Below are positions 52,986 to 61,996 of a stretch of 64,000 nt of DNA, piece by piece. Numbering within the stretch: position 1 is the stretch's first letter; every line of letters starts with the position of its first letter. The notes beneath the pieces were generated by a model. It saw only the letters and a list, made by a program, of their open reading frames with translations. It ran no database searches and had not been told where the DNA came from. Source of the DNA: Candidatus Xenolissoclinum pacificiensis L6 (GTDB lineage Bacteria > Pseudomonadota > Alphaproteobacteria > Rickettsiales > Anaplasmataceae); NCBI GenBank assembly GCA_000512675.1, contig AXCJ01000005.1:17859-81858 (forward strand), in the 5' to 3' direction. Position numbers and translations under genes: made by a program.

Positions 52986-53460
52986 AGGTTTCATATAATT
53001 CTTGCTGCCAGGTGGAATATTATTATAGTTCTGATAAGTTGTTGATATCACTATCGTAACCTTTATCCTCTACTACATACCAACCCTGAACATTTCTTGT
53101 CAATTCACTGGCAAAATTTATATCTACTTCCGCCTGTTAGAAACCCTTCTATCACCTAAATCCATCATAGATAACTGCAGTTTCACTCGTGATATGCTTA
53201 TTCCTTTCGATTGCTACTCCGATCGCCCCCCATATCTGTATTTAAATGTACATCTCATATTACTATATTGGTTTCTAGACTGTCATTTTTTTTGTAACAC
53301 TATCCTCCACCATATATTCCTTCCCTTCATTCCCTAGTTGGAATCCCATATATAAATATCGGAATCTTCCATAACACTTATAATTCCATAACAATCCCGT
53401 TCTTAATATACTATTGCACAGAATATGACTAATTTTTGGTGTATGTCCCTTCCACTTTTT
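52986..53460 (-). pseudogene. Decayed IS5-type transposase
   Basis: On the minus strand one reads GVAIERNKHITSETAVIYDGFR, then VIEGFLTGGSRYKFCQ in a shifted frame, then SELTRNVQGWYVVEDKGYDSD, the DKGYDSD stretch of a DDE transposase catalytic domain. These pieces align in order with IS5-family proteins (G.P..F.LTGGN.HD...A, then ADKGYDSD). At least two frameshifts and stops separate them. No terminal repeats were recognised. Confidence 0.62.
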
Positions 53461-53723
53461 ACGATTATTAAGAATATACTCTCATCAAACCTATCTGAGT
53501 ATAATCTTCTATCCATCGTTTCTTATATATTATTTGTTATGTGGATTCTAGTCTAAGTGTAAACATTTGTGCTTAGTACTTATTCCCTCTGTAAGTATCC
53601 ATATGGGAATATGACCATAATATTCATGTATGTACAAATACCAACTCTGAAACAATTACATAGAGAACAATGCAAAATTTTATATATTATACAATAGATA
53701 AATCAATTTATTTAGAACAGATT

Positions 53724-54200
53724 TCACTTAAAATCCATACCTTCAACCGACTCTTCCATAACCACACCTAATTCTTGATTACAAGAATAGATATAAGGAA
53801 TCTGGAAAGTGACAAGAGAAAACATATCATAACTATCTAATTTAGTCATATCTTGCACAAAATTATAAGATCGATTACTAATGAAGTTCCTGTTCGTCTT
53901 CAAAAAGGATCCATAGAAAGAGACCTTTGCACCAACATCAACCTGAATATTTATATTCTCAAGAATATTATATAAAACCTCTCTCTCTCCAGAAAATTTA
54001 AATGTGACCACAGATGGTAATTCATAAAACACATAATCATCCAAAACCATGGATGAGTTATATCTCACCCCTCCATCAACAGAATGAGCAGATAGCTCAA
54101 GCAATACATGCGAATAGTCATCAATCGCACCACTCTGCAATGATGGAATCTCAAGTATCGTATTCAGAAGCAACACACAAAATCTAAAGCCAGCAATCAT
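53724..54200 (-). CDS. Unknown protein, member F of the ctaG-pccA small-protein family
   Basis: I do not recognise this 158-residue protein. Its region SVVTFKFSGEREVLYNILENINIQ, then GAKVSFYGSFL aligns weakly with the family core of member C (GAIRLHVDCMSVHKVMEILSKIEL, then EVMLSGHVL). This suggests a diverged relative at the end of the array. The N-terminus MIAGFRFCVLLLNTIL is hydrophobic and may be a signal-like segment. No cysteine pair or catalytic motif is visible. Start and homology are tentative. Confidence 0.55.
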   Translation of the reverse strand: MIAGFRFCVLLLNTILEIPSLQSGAIDDYSHVLLELSAHSVDGGVRYNSSMVLDDYVFYELPSVVTFKFSGEREVLYNILENINIQVDVGAKVSFYGSFLKTNRNFISNRSYNFVQDMTKLDSYDMFSLVTFQIPYIYSCNQELGVVMEESVEGMDFK

Positions 54201-54292
54201 ATCACCTTACCACTCAAAGGATCACAATGATCGTATCATATAACCCATATATAATCCAGAATTTGCCTCCTATCATCACCCGTGAATTGTTA

Positions 54293-54650
54293 TCAATTTG
54301 ACAAACAAGATGTCTGTCTTCTAAACACACTCCCAATCAAAACAAACTGTTCTGCAAGATAATCTACTTTGGATAACATGTCGATCAGGTCTGGTAAAAG
54401 CATATAATCCATATGAAATCTTATTTCTCCAGAAGAAGTATTCTTATCTTCATCACCTAAAAATTTCTACTATCTGATATACTTTCTTGACCATCAATAA
54501 TGTGCTTCTCATCATCCCCAAAGACCAATCATCCCACAGAAATGAGAACTGCACTATCATGTTCAAAACCCTGAAACATGTGGATCGGTGCATATCCAAG
54601 ATGGAATAACTAAATTCTGTTACATCTTTACTCAAAAATATATGGTATTT
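54293..54650 (-). pseudogene. Decayed member E of the small-protein family
   Basis: Pieces in several frames align with member C: SKDVTEFSYSILDM, then TDPHMFQGFEHDSAVLISV, then IIDGQESISDS, and GEIRFHMDYMLLPDLIDML, SKVDYLAEQFVLIGSVFRRQ. Frameshifts join them; one short frame (54453-54635) is a by-product. It is a clear pseudogene. Confidence 0.65.
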
Positions 54651-54847
54651 ATTTCTATAACAACTCTAATAAAAAATACAATCTCTTTTGTAAAAGATAA
54701 GTCGAAAAGCAAAGACAACTAAATCATGAACCCCCTGCAATAAAACAAAAATTCATCAAGCCCATTAACTGTATAAAAAAGATTGACTGGTTTTCCGACA
54801 AGCTTCCTCCAGACTAAATAATTAGTCAACATACACCAGTATAAGCA

Positions 54848-55202
54848 CTAGCCAACAAACTCCTTATCTTTTAAATTCAAAGTCAGCGAAACAGCGCATA
54901 TTGTGCACACCATACTCAATAATTGATCTCAATCATCAATACTAAATTTTTTACTCGAAAGCCCTGGTATTTCACTTCGCAATACATTACCGATCAATAC
55001 TAACTGACCTCCATACCATTCCAAGATAATTTTCGTTAAAGCATCTGTCAAATCCAGAACAGGCATACAATCTACATTTAAGACAATATCTGCATCATCT
55101 TGTAGAAACCCAAAGATCCATAGAAATTAGAGCATCCCCTTCAAAACCTTGATATCGTTGAGGTAGGATAACATCAATAAGAGAATAATTATTTCTCTCC
55201 AT
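54848..55202 (-). pseudogene. Decayed member D of the small-protein family
   Basis: From ATG 55202 the frame reads MERNNYSLIDVILPQRYQGF then EGDALISMDLWV before a stop, and after a frameshift DADIVLNVDCMPVLDLTDAL, TKIILEWYGGQLVLIGNVLRS, then IDD and DQLLSM. All align in order with member C. It retains the family start and the QGFE.DA..SMDL signature. Confidence 0.68.
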
Positions 55203-55233
55203 AATAAAATCTATACTCTATTTACATGCATTA

Positions 55234-55413
55234 CTACATAAGAAAATAACTAGTCTCCTCCATAACATACTCCGTAAAAGAAGGATAATTAGTTTCTACT
55301 ATATACTCTACAGAAGAAGGATAATTAGTTTCTACTATATACTCTACAGAAGAAGGATAACTAGTCTTTATTATATATTCCTCACAAATATCTCTTTCTC
55401 TTACTAGCATCAT
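55234..55413 (-). CDS. Repeat-bearing mini-gene in the small-protein array
   Basis: A 59-codon open frame from ATG 55413 reads MMLVRERDICEEYIIKTSYP, then two exact 12-residue copies of SSVEYIVETNYP, then SFTEYVMEETSYFLM and a stop. The peptide repeats come from the 36-base repeat at 55285-55356. The peptide is unlike any family I recognise. It is too short to judge reliably, but codon positions stay in frame across the repeats, which suggests coding constraint. Flanks suggest an origin inside this tandem array. Confidence 0.5.
   Translation of the reverse strand: MMLVRERDICEEYIIKTSYPSSVEYIVETNYPSSVEYIVETNYPSFTEYVMEETSYFLM
55285..55356. repeat. Tandem repeat, 36-base unit, two exact copies plus degenerate flanks
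   Basis: The unit starts ATAATTAGTTTCTACTATAT. Bases 55285-55320 and 55321-55356 are identical. Degenerate copies flank them at about 55257-55284 and 55357-55387. The period is a multiple of three, so changes in copy number keep the coding frame of the mini-gene. No spacers occur, so it is not a CRISPR. Confidence 0.9.
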
Positions 55414-55561
55414 AAAATCCCCTAAACATTAATAATAATTTTTACATCACAGAAAGAAACAACTATAGCAAATCAAATCGTTTTATATAATCAACACGCT
55501 CAAAAACGAACAATTACTCTCTAAATGACTCCTACCCATAAACTCCTATTCAGACCAGACA

Positions 55562-55592
55562 AAGAATCTGAGGATAACTCCCTCAGATTCTT
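55562..55592 (-). terminator. Intrinsic terminator after family member C
   Basis: AAGAATCTGAGG and CCTCAGATTCTT form a perfect 12-bp stem with a 7-base loop, 29 bases after the member C stop codon. On the minus strand a short T-rich stretch follows; on the plus strand an A-rich run precedes the loop region. It is a good rho-independent terminator candidate that ends the B-C transcription unit. Confidence 0.65.
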
Positions 55593-55621
55593 AAAAAACA
55601 TCCATATAAAATCATGGATCA

Positions 55622-56092
55622 CTAAATATTCAATACCAAGCCGTTAAAATTAACAGTACTATTTATTCCATATTCCGTCAATTGATCCCAGTCATCAATT
55701 ACAATATACATCATATTCGAAATCATCATGCCGGAAGAGGACTGATTTCTCAACACATGACCAGATAACATAACTTCATTTCCCTGATAATCTAATTCAA
55801 TTTTAGATAAAATCTCCATCACTTTATGCACAGACATACAATCTACATGCAAGCGTATTGCACCCTCAAGAGTGTATTTATCATCAACAGCCGTCTCATC
55901 ATCCAAGTAAACATATTCCGCAACTTGATCAGATATATCATAACCATCAATATACACAAGCAGATCCATAGAGATCGTCATCGAATCGTCCTCTTCAAAT
56001 CCCTGAAAAATCTGATCTGGAACAATATCTATAAGATGATGTTCAACGATATTCAGACACTCTATAACATCCATATTATTTACAATTTCCAT
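55622..56092 (-). CDS. Unknown protein, member C of the small-protein family (best preserved)
   Basis: I do not recognise a known family. The frame starts one base after the stop of member B at ATG 56092 (MEIVNNMDVIECLN) and has 156 residues. The N-terminal block MDV..L......DIVPDQIFQGF, then EEDDSMTISMDLLV is shared with members B, D and E. The middle EGAIRLHVDCMSVHKVMEIL, then SKIELDYQGNEVMLSGHVLRNQ is shared with D, E and, weakly, F. No signal peptide or membrane segment is seen; the protein is acidic. A terminator follows. Confidence 0.65.
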   Translation of the reverse strand: MEIVNNMDVIECLNIVEHHLIDIVPDQIFQGFEEDDSMTISMDLLVYIDGYDISDQVAEYVYLDDETAVDDKYTLEGAIRLHVDCMSVHKVMEILSKIELDYQGNEVMLSGHVLRNQSSSGMMISNMMYIVIDDWDQLTEYGINSTVNFNGLVLNI

Positions 56093-56093
56093 A

Positions 56094-56456
56094 TTACTTT
56101 CCTCCATAACAACGACAATTTTCCACACTAATATAAAGCAAATTTATCAACCCATTTATAGAACCTACTGTATAACTCTCAGAACATTTAGATGTTATAT
56201 CAGATAACATTCCGCGGACATCTGATAAAAACTTAAAACTGACACCACACTCATCAAGAATTATATATTGATCACTAAAGTCATCACGTTCCATTTCTTC
56301 AGAATCAATAACGACTACATTATTTTCAACATTCTGAAGTACTATCGAATCATCCCCGTCAAATCCCTGAATCATTTGATCTGGAACAATATCTGTAAAA
56401 TACAGTTCACCGACATTCAGATAGTCTACAACATCCATATTACTTATAATTTCCAT
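56094..56456 (-). CDS. Unknown protein, member B of the small-protein family
   Basis: A 120-residue acidic protein (MEIISNMDVVDYLNVGELYF) sharing the block DIVPDQMIQGFDGDDS with member C, then ILDECGVSFKFLSDVRGMLS, DITSK, which matches the duplicated copy A. It appears shorter than C because it lacks the final 40 residues. It is followed one base later by member C, so both are probably cotranscribed. No function can be assigned. Confidence 0.6.
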   Translation of the reverse strand: MEIISNMDVVDYLNVGELYFTDIVPDQMIQGFDGDDSIVLQNVENNVVVIDSEEMERDDFSDQYIILDECGVSFKFLSDVRGMLSDITSKCSESYTVGSINGLINLLYISVENCRCYGGK

Positions 56457-56839
56457 ATTACTTTACCTCTATAACAATGATAATTTTCAATACTAATATA
56501 AACCAGATTTATCAACCAATTTATAGGTTCTACTGTATCACTATCGGAATATTTAGACATTATATCAGATAACAATTCTCCGATATCGGATAAAAACTCC
56601 AAACTAACACCATGATCATCAAGAATTGCATATTACACTCTAGCACCACCACACTGCGTCTCATCAGAATCAACAAGCACTCTTTGCAATATTCTGGTAT
56701 ACAAATAACGAACAAAAGTCTTCAAAAAAAGCATATTCCATACATATAGAGTCAAAAAATAATCCATAACAATCACACCTAGTAAATAAACCAACAGGCG
56801 TATGGTAACACTACCATATGATTTCAAATAAGTCAACAA
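56444..56839 (-). pseudogene. Decayed member A of the small-protein family
   Basis: The part YAILDDHGVSLEFLSDIGEL, then LSDIMSKYSDSDTVEPIN, WLINLVYISIEN aligns nearly residue by residue with member B, but a TAA stop (56633-56635) and an apparent 4-base deletion before it break the gene. The separate 68-codon frame upstream (56633-56839) is a product of that frameshift. Its end overlaps the start of member B by 13 bases. Confidence 0.6.
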
Positions 56840-56891
56840 TACAACAATAGATTGTATATGATTGACAATATATTTAACTAATCAATATTCA

Positions 56892-58856
56892 TCATGGTTT
56901 ATGCTCATACTCTAAGATAATATCTCCTTCTTTTACTGTATCACCACTTACCACATGTACTTGTGCTACAATATTATCTTCCGTCGCTGTAACATAATTA
57001 TGCATCTTCAGGGCTTCAATAATACATACCGTTGTACCACTAGAGATACGATCACCTGGCTTTACAAAAATTTCTATCACCATTCCATATAACGGGCTTT
57101 TTAAAAACAGAAAATCCTTACCTAAACGAACGTTGTCCTTCACAACATCCCATAATGCAAACTCCTTTTTAGACATGTAACGCACAATACCTGTATCAGA
57201 TCCTCTCTCAAAAAAATACCGATTTACTTTATCATATAAATAATGCTTCAGAGATATCTTTCGACCATTTATTGAGAAACATAAAATATTATATATAGAG
57301 TGAATATCTCCTAAAAAACACACCTTATATTCCTCTTTATCAATAACAGAAACCACGCAATTATCAATCATACTCCCTAATGATATTTGGTAAAACTCAC
57401 CAGACACTTCTGCAACGTATTCATATATAACTACAGCTCCATGGTGTTCACATTGTAACAGCACATGCAACGCAAATAATGCAAGCACAACATCTAATAC
57501 AGAATCAGTTTTGGGCTTATATAACTGAAGAAAGTTCGTAGTTGCCACACCACTAATAAAATCTTTATGTCCCAACACACCACGTATAAAAGGCAAGTTT
57601 AATGACAAACCATCAATATAAAAATTGTCAATAGCATTCATCATTTTAGAGATAGCATCATGACGTGATATTGTACTATGCACACATATTTTTGCAATCA
57701 TAGAGTCATAATACATTCCTACTTCAAAACCCTTCTTGACACCTGAATCAATTCGTACCCCCTCAGGTTCAATATATTCAGTAATCACCCCTGTCGATGG
57801 AGCAAAATTTTTATCTGGATTCTCAGCATTTACACGCACCTCTATAGCATACCCTGATAGCCTTACATCATCCTGTGTAATAGATAAACATCTGTCTTCT
57901 GCGACATATATCATATGTTCTATCAAATCCAAGTCAGTGACTAGTTCTGTGACAGTATGTTCTACTTGAATTCTAGTATTCATTTCTAGAAAATAAAAAT
58001 TCCTATCTTGATCTAACAAAAATTCGATTGTTCCAACTGAATAATAACCAGCATCCTTAACTAGAGAGCGAGCTTGAGAATACATTTTTTGAATTCTTTC
58101 ATAATCTGTATCATCTATTTCATATGCTTCTTCAATAATCTTCTGATGTCTACGCTGTATCGAACATTCACGCTCACCCAGGCATACAACATTACCAAAT
58201 TTATCTGCAAGCACTTGAATCTCTATATGCTTCGGATTCTCAATATATTTCTCAATAAAAATCGTATCAGATCCAAAGCTGTTAATTGCCTCAGACTTAA
58301 CCAATATTAACATCTCCTCAAGATTATCTAAGCTTCTAACAACCTGCATACCACGGCCACCACCACCACCTGAAGCTTTTAACATAACAGGCAAACCAAT
58401 ATCCTGCACCACCTTCTTAGCATGCTCAATATTATCTATAAAACCAATATACCCATTAATAAGACTCACCCCTGCTTCCTTAGCACATTTCTTTGAAGAG
58501 ACCTTGTCCCCCAACAAAGAAATCGCCTGATAGGGAGGTCCTATAAAAATTATCCCTAACTCTTCTACTTGTTTTGCAAACTCAGCATTCTCTGCAAGAA
58601 AACCATAACCAGGATGTATCGCATCAGCCCCTGTCATCTTTGCAATCTCAAGTACTCTATTGATCATTAAATAACTAGAAGTTGCGATAGAAGGACCAAT
58701 ATAACATGCCTGATCTGCCATTTGAACATGCTTTGCACCTCTATCTGCATCTGAATAAACTGCTACAGACATAATACGCATCTTTCTCAATGTACGTATA
58801 ATTCTACAAGCAATCTCCCCCCTATTAGCAATTAGCACTTTTTTTATACTTTTCAT
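56892..58856 (-). CDS. pccA: Propionyl-CoA carboxylase alpha subunit (biotin carboxylase)
   Basis: This biotin-dependent subunit carboxylates biotin with ATP and bicarbonate for propionyl-CoA carboxylation. The 654-residue protein has the biotin carboxylase start KVLIANRGEIACRI, the ATP-grasp loop KASGGGGGRGM, GERECSIQRRHQKIIEEA, EMNTRIQVEHTVTE, and a C-terminal biotinyl domain in which the biotin lysine sits in EALKM (usually EAMKM). The beta subunit gene is not in the window. Acetyl-CoA carboxylase is an alternative, but the length favours PccA. Confidence 0.93.
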   Translation of the reverse strand: MKSIKKVLIANRGEIACRIIRTLRKMRIMSVAVYSDADRGAKHVQMADQACYIGPSIATSSYLMINRVLEIAKMTGADAIHPGYGFLAENAEFAKQVEELGIIFIGPPYQAISLLGDKVSSKKCAKEAGVSLINGYIGFIDNIEHAKKVVQDIGLPVMLKASGGGGGRGMQVVRSLDNLEEMLILVKSEAINSFGSDTIFIEKYIENPKHIEIQVLADKFGNVVCLGERECSIQRRHQKIIEEAYEIDDTDYERIQKMYSQARSLVKDAGYYSVGTIEFLLDQDRNFYFLEMNTRIQVEHTVTELVTDLDLIEHMIYVAEDRCLSITQDDVRLSGYAIEVRVNAENPDKNFAPSTGVITEYIEPEGVRIDSGVKKGFEVGMYYDSMIAKICVHSTISRHDAISKMMNAIDNFYIDGLSLNLPFIRGVLGHKDFISGVATTNFLQLYKPKTDSVLDVVLALFALHVLLQCEHHGAVVIYEYVAEVSGEFYQISLGSMIDNCVVSVIDKEEYKVCFLGDIHSIYNILCFSINGRKISLKHYLYDKVNRYFFERGSDTGIVRYMSKKEFALWDVVKDNVRLGKDFLFLKSPLYGMVIEIFVKPGDRISSGTTVCIIEALKMHNYVTATEDNIVAQVHVVSGDTVKEGDIILEYEHKP

Positions 58857-58873
58857 GATACAGAAATTCTATC

Positions 58874-59788
58874 TTAAGAAGGAATCATAATATTTCGATA
58901 TATATACTCTTCGACAGGAACATATTTAATCTTATCAAGTTTTTCCTGACTTTCTATAGTATTAGTAGTATAAACATATTCTAAATCCGAAGAAACAATT
59001 TTGGAATATGCATCTCCTGAGAACAATCCGTGAGTAATACAAGCAACCACACTGACAGCTCCTTCTTGCATCAATAAACCTGCAGCATTACATAAAGTAC
59101 CTGCTGTATCTACAATATCATCAAAAATTATACAACGCTTACCACGTACATCACCCAACACAGATAATGATTTAGATTGACCAGGTTGCATACGTTCCTT
59201 ATATATAATGGCTATATCCTCTTGCCCAAAAAGTTGAGCACACGCTTTCGCTCGGTGAATAGAACCCATATCTGGTGCCACAACAATACTTTTCCCATCA
59301 CACACAGGTAACGCATTAACAAACAGCTCCGAAACAACATGATTCGATAAAGCAACTTTAGAAAAAGAATTAAAAATCGTCAGATTATGTATATCAATGA
59401 CAGACACCTTATTAATTGAAAAACCAGACAATAAACCTGCCAACATACTGGATGTTACAGGAACACCTGATTTATACAACCTGTCACTCCTGGCATACAA
59501 AAAATACGGAAAACATACATGTAGATGCTTTATAGATGACCTATTGAGAACATCAAGCAAAACAAACAACTCCATTACATGAGAATCGTTCCTAAGATTT
59601 GCTAATACAAACACTTCCTTGTCATACAAATTCTCATACAGCTCAAATCCACATTCTCCATCCTTGAACCTAAAAAACTTAGCATCTATCTCAGAGAAAG
59701 GCATAGCACTCGAATGATGCCCCAAATATTGAACAAGCAAATCAGTTAATGTACAATTTGCAGTCGTTGCAATAAATTTCTTACTCAT
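58874..59788 (-). CDS. prs: Ribose-phosphate pyrophosphokinase
   Basis: Prs makes PRPP from ribose 5-phosphate and ATP, feeding purine, NAD and other synthesis. The 304-residue protein has FPYFLYARSDR, an FSINKVSVIDIHN-type segment, VVAPDMGSIHRAKACA, and the PRPP loop CIIFDDIVDTAGTLCNAA (usual form VDDMIDTAGT). It overlaps the nfu stop by an ATGA junction. Confidence 0.93.
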   Translation of the reverse strand: MSKKFIATTANCTLTDLLVQYLGHHSSAMPFSEIDAKFFRFKDGECGFELYENLYDKEVFVLANLRNDSHVMELFVLLDVLNRSSIKHLHVCFPYFLYARSDRLYKSGVPVTSSMLAGLLSGFSINKVSVIDIHNLTIFNSFSKVALSNHVVSELFVNALPVCDGKSIVVAPDMGSIHRAKACAQLFGQEDIAIIYKERMQPGQSKSLSVLGDVRGKRCIIFDDIVDTAGTLCNAAGLLMQEGAVSVVACITHGLFSGDAYSKIVSSDLEYVYTTNTIESQEKLDKIKYVPVEEYIYRNIMIPS

Positions 59789-60369
59789 ACCGCAATGACT
59801 TGTTTAACATCAGAGATATAGAATCTTAACATATTCTGAATTCCATGTTTTAATGTCACAGTCGCACTAGGACATCCATGACATGCGCCTTGTAACTTTA
59901 CATAAACATCACCCGCATCGTACTTGATAAATATGATATCTCCACCATCACCAAGCAATAGTGGGCGTATATTCTCATCTATAATACGCAAGATTTCAAG
60001 CACTACTTCACGTTCTCCTTCGCTGTAATCATCTGCAGAGCGCATCATATCAGCACAATTATTATCCTTAGCTCCAAGCTTGACATTCACTTCATCATCA
60101 GAATCGAGAAAGTTCTCTATACAACATATAATATCATTACGTATATACTGCCATGGAATACTACCATCTTTAGTAACGACAACAGCATCTTTGATCAACA
60201 GAACTCCTTCTACATATTCAATTGCAAACAACCCTTCTACTAACCGCACTCCTTGAGCTTCTTCACGAGAACGAAAATCATAGGAAGACACCCCTTCCTC
60301 TAGGAGATCCAAACCTATAACGTGAAATTTTAAACTATTACCATTGGGAGTATCATCGTAACGAATCAT
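59785..60369 (-). CDS. NifU-type iron-sulfur scaffold protein (Nfu)
   Basis: Nfu proteins carry iron-sulfur clusters to target enzymes. The protein has an N-terminal Nfu_N domain (SIPWQYIRNDI, YVEGVLLI segment) and a C-terminal NifU-like domain with the CxxC cluster ligands in LQGACHGCPSATVTLKHGIQ, and the GDGGDIIFIKY strand. The longest frame starts with TTG 60381; ATG 60369 (MIRYDDTPNG) is preferred, giving 194 residues. It is coupled to prs by a 4-base overlap. Confidence 0.92.
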   Translation of the reverse strand: MIRYDDTPNGNSLKFHVIGLDLLEEGVSSYDFRSREEAQGVRLVEGLFAIEYVEGVLLIKDAVVVTKDGSIPWQYIRNDIICCIENFLDSDDEVNVKLGAKDNNCADMMRSADDYSEGEREVVLEILRIIDENIRPLLLGDGGDIIFIKYDAGDVYVKLQGACHGCPSATVTLKHGIQNMLRFYISDVKQVIAV

Positions 60370-60432
60370 TGTATTAACCAATACTCATAAACAACGATAT
60401 TCTATATTTAGAAATAGCAAATTGTCAAGTAA

Positions 60433-61656
60433 TTATTCTCCTTGATATACTTGTCGTGGTCTATATAACTTGGTATCAGAATCCTCTGTCATCTCCTTAA
60501 TCTGAGACAACCATCCTACAACTCTGCCCATAACAAATAAGGTTGTAAACATATCGACAGGTACCCCAATCCCCTTAAGAATCAACCCTGAGTAAAAATC
60601 AACATTAGGATATAAAGAACGCTTTTTGAAATATTCATCCTGTAATGCATGACTTTCAAGTTTGGTGGCCATATCAAACATCTCTTGACTAATTAACAAA
60701 GTCTCACTGTTTGATAGCTTATCACATATATCCTTCAACACCTTTGCACGCGGATCATAATTCTTGTATACTCTATGACCAAAACCCATTAATCTAAAGT
60801 TACTACCAGGATCTTTAATGTTCTGCAACACATCATCAAAACTTTTTCCTGACATAACAATACGTTCTATCATATGAATAACTTTTTCATTTGCTCCACC
60901 ATGTAAAGCGCCCCACAAAGAACATACAGCAGAAGATATACAAGAAATAATAGGAGCTTGTGTAGAACATACCATTCTTGCGGTAGATGTAGAGGCATTT
61001 TGCTCATGATCAGCATGTAAAATAAGAAATTTCTCTATGGCATATGCAAAGTCTTCATCATCAGCACCAAGCATGTTATATAAAAAATTCTTCGCATAAG
61101 AATCTGTATAATGAATACTTTCTATCTTACATCCTATACTATGCTGATAATAAGCACTTAAAATAATAGGAATTTTTGCCAATAACAAATAAAAGCTTTC
61201 TTCTACATCAAAGCCCGGATATAATACGACTAGCAATGTTATAGCACTTATCAATACAGCCATTGGATGAGAATTAAAAGGTAATCCTTCTATCATACTT
61301 ACTATTTGTTTATCCAAAGTAGAATACTTTTTTATCTCTGCAACAAATTTCTTACGTTCCTGTTCATCAGGAAAATGTGAGAAGAATAATAAATGTGCAA
61401 CATCCAGAAAATCATGTTTCTCCACAATATCTAGAATATCATGCCCTCTATATCGCAATACCCCTGATTCTCCATCAATAAAGGTAATGCTAGAACGACA
61501 AGATGCAGTAGAAAAAAACCCTGGATCATAAGTAAAATAACCCAACTCTTTATAAAGTTTTCGTACATCAATAGCATCAGGACCATAAGAAGATTTCTCT
61601 ACTTCTAGCTCCACACTCTTATCACCAACTCTTAACAATGCTAAGTTTTTTTTCAT
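60433..61656 (-). CDS. gltA: Citrate synthase
   Basis: GltA condenses oxaloacetate with acetyl-CoA. The 407-residue hexameric-type protein shows NSHPMAVL, LILHADHEQNASTSTARMVCST with the catalytic histidine, GGANEKVIHM, and the second His and Asp in MGFGHRVYKNYDPRAKVLK. It heads a minus-strand run with nfu, prs and pccA, and is divergent from the unknown gene at 61997. Confidence 0.97.
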   Translation of the reverse strand: MKKNLALLRVGDKSVELEVEKSSYGPDAIDVRKLYKELGYFTYDPGFFSTASCRSSITFIDGESGVLRYRGHDILDIVEKHDFLDVAHLLFFSHFPDEQERKKFVAEIKKYSTLDKQIVSMIEGLPFNSHPMAVLISAITLLVVLYPGFDVEESFYLLLAKIPIILSAYYQHSIGCKIESIHYTDSYAKNFLYNMLGADDEDFAYAIEKFLILHADHEQNASTSTARMVCSTQAPIISCISSAVCSLWGALHGGANEKVIHMIERIVMSGKSFDDVLQNIKDPGSNFRLMGFGHRVYKNYDPRAKVLKDICDKLSNSETLLISQEMFDMATKLESHALQDEYFKKRSLYPNVDFYSGLILKGIGVPVDMFTTLFVMGRVVGWLSQIKEMTEDSDTKLYRPRQVYQGE

Positions 61657-61996
61657 AAAGGGATCGTTTAATTAATCATAACACACAAAGAACTTAACCG
61701 TTATATAGCCCAAACAACACTCAACGCAACTCACAATCAACCAACAAGCACGACATTAGATTCAATAGACAAGGCTCAAGTCCTCAAAACACGGATAGTG
61801 GTAAATGTCATTTTATATCATATTTATTAAAAAAATACAAACACGCAACGTACATGCATCACACAAACCACCCAAACCAAACAAACAATAGATTGTATAC
61901 AGATCATTAACTCTTGTTTTAATTGTATAAATTCAATGTATCTTAATATATATTATATAGTATATATAATTATTGATATCCATCACAACAAGCATA
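61657..61996. promoter_or_regulatory. Divergent intergenic region between gltA and an unknown gene
   Basis: These 340 bases hold no gene. They must contain promoters for both divergent genes, but none stood out with confidence. An AT-only stretch near 61940-61975 (TAATATATATTATATAG type) is the most plausible promoter zone for the plus-strand gene. Confidence 0.35.

Noticed and set aside
55257..55387. 36-base repeats as a CRISPR array
   Set aside because: The units are directly adjacent with no spacers and no cas genes; it is a coding tandem repeat.
56633..56839. Hydrophobic 68-codon frame as a membrane protein gene
   Set aside because: DNA alignment with member B shows it is the frameshifted front part of decayed copy A.
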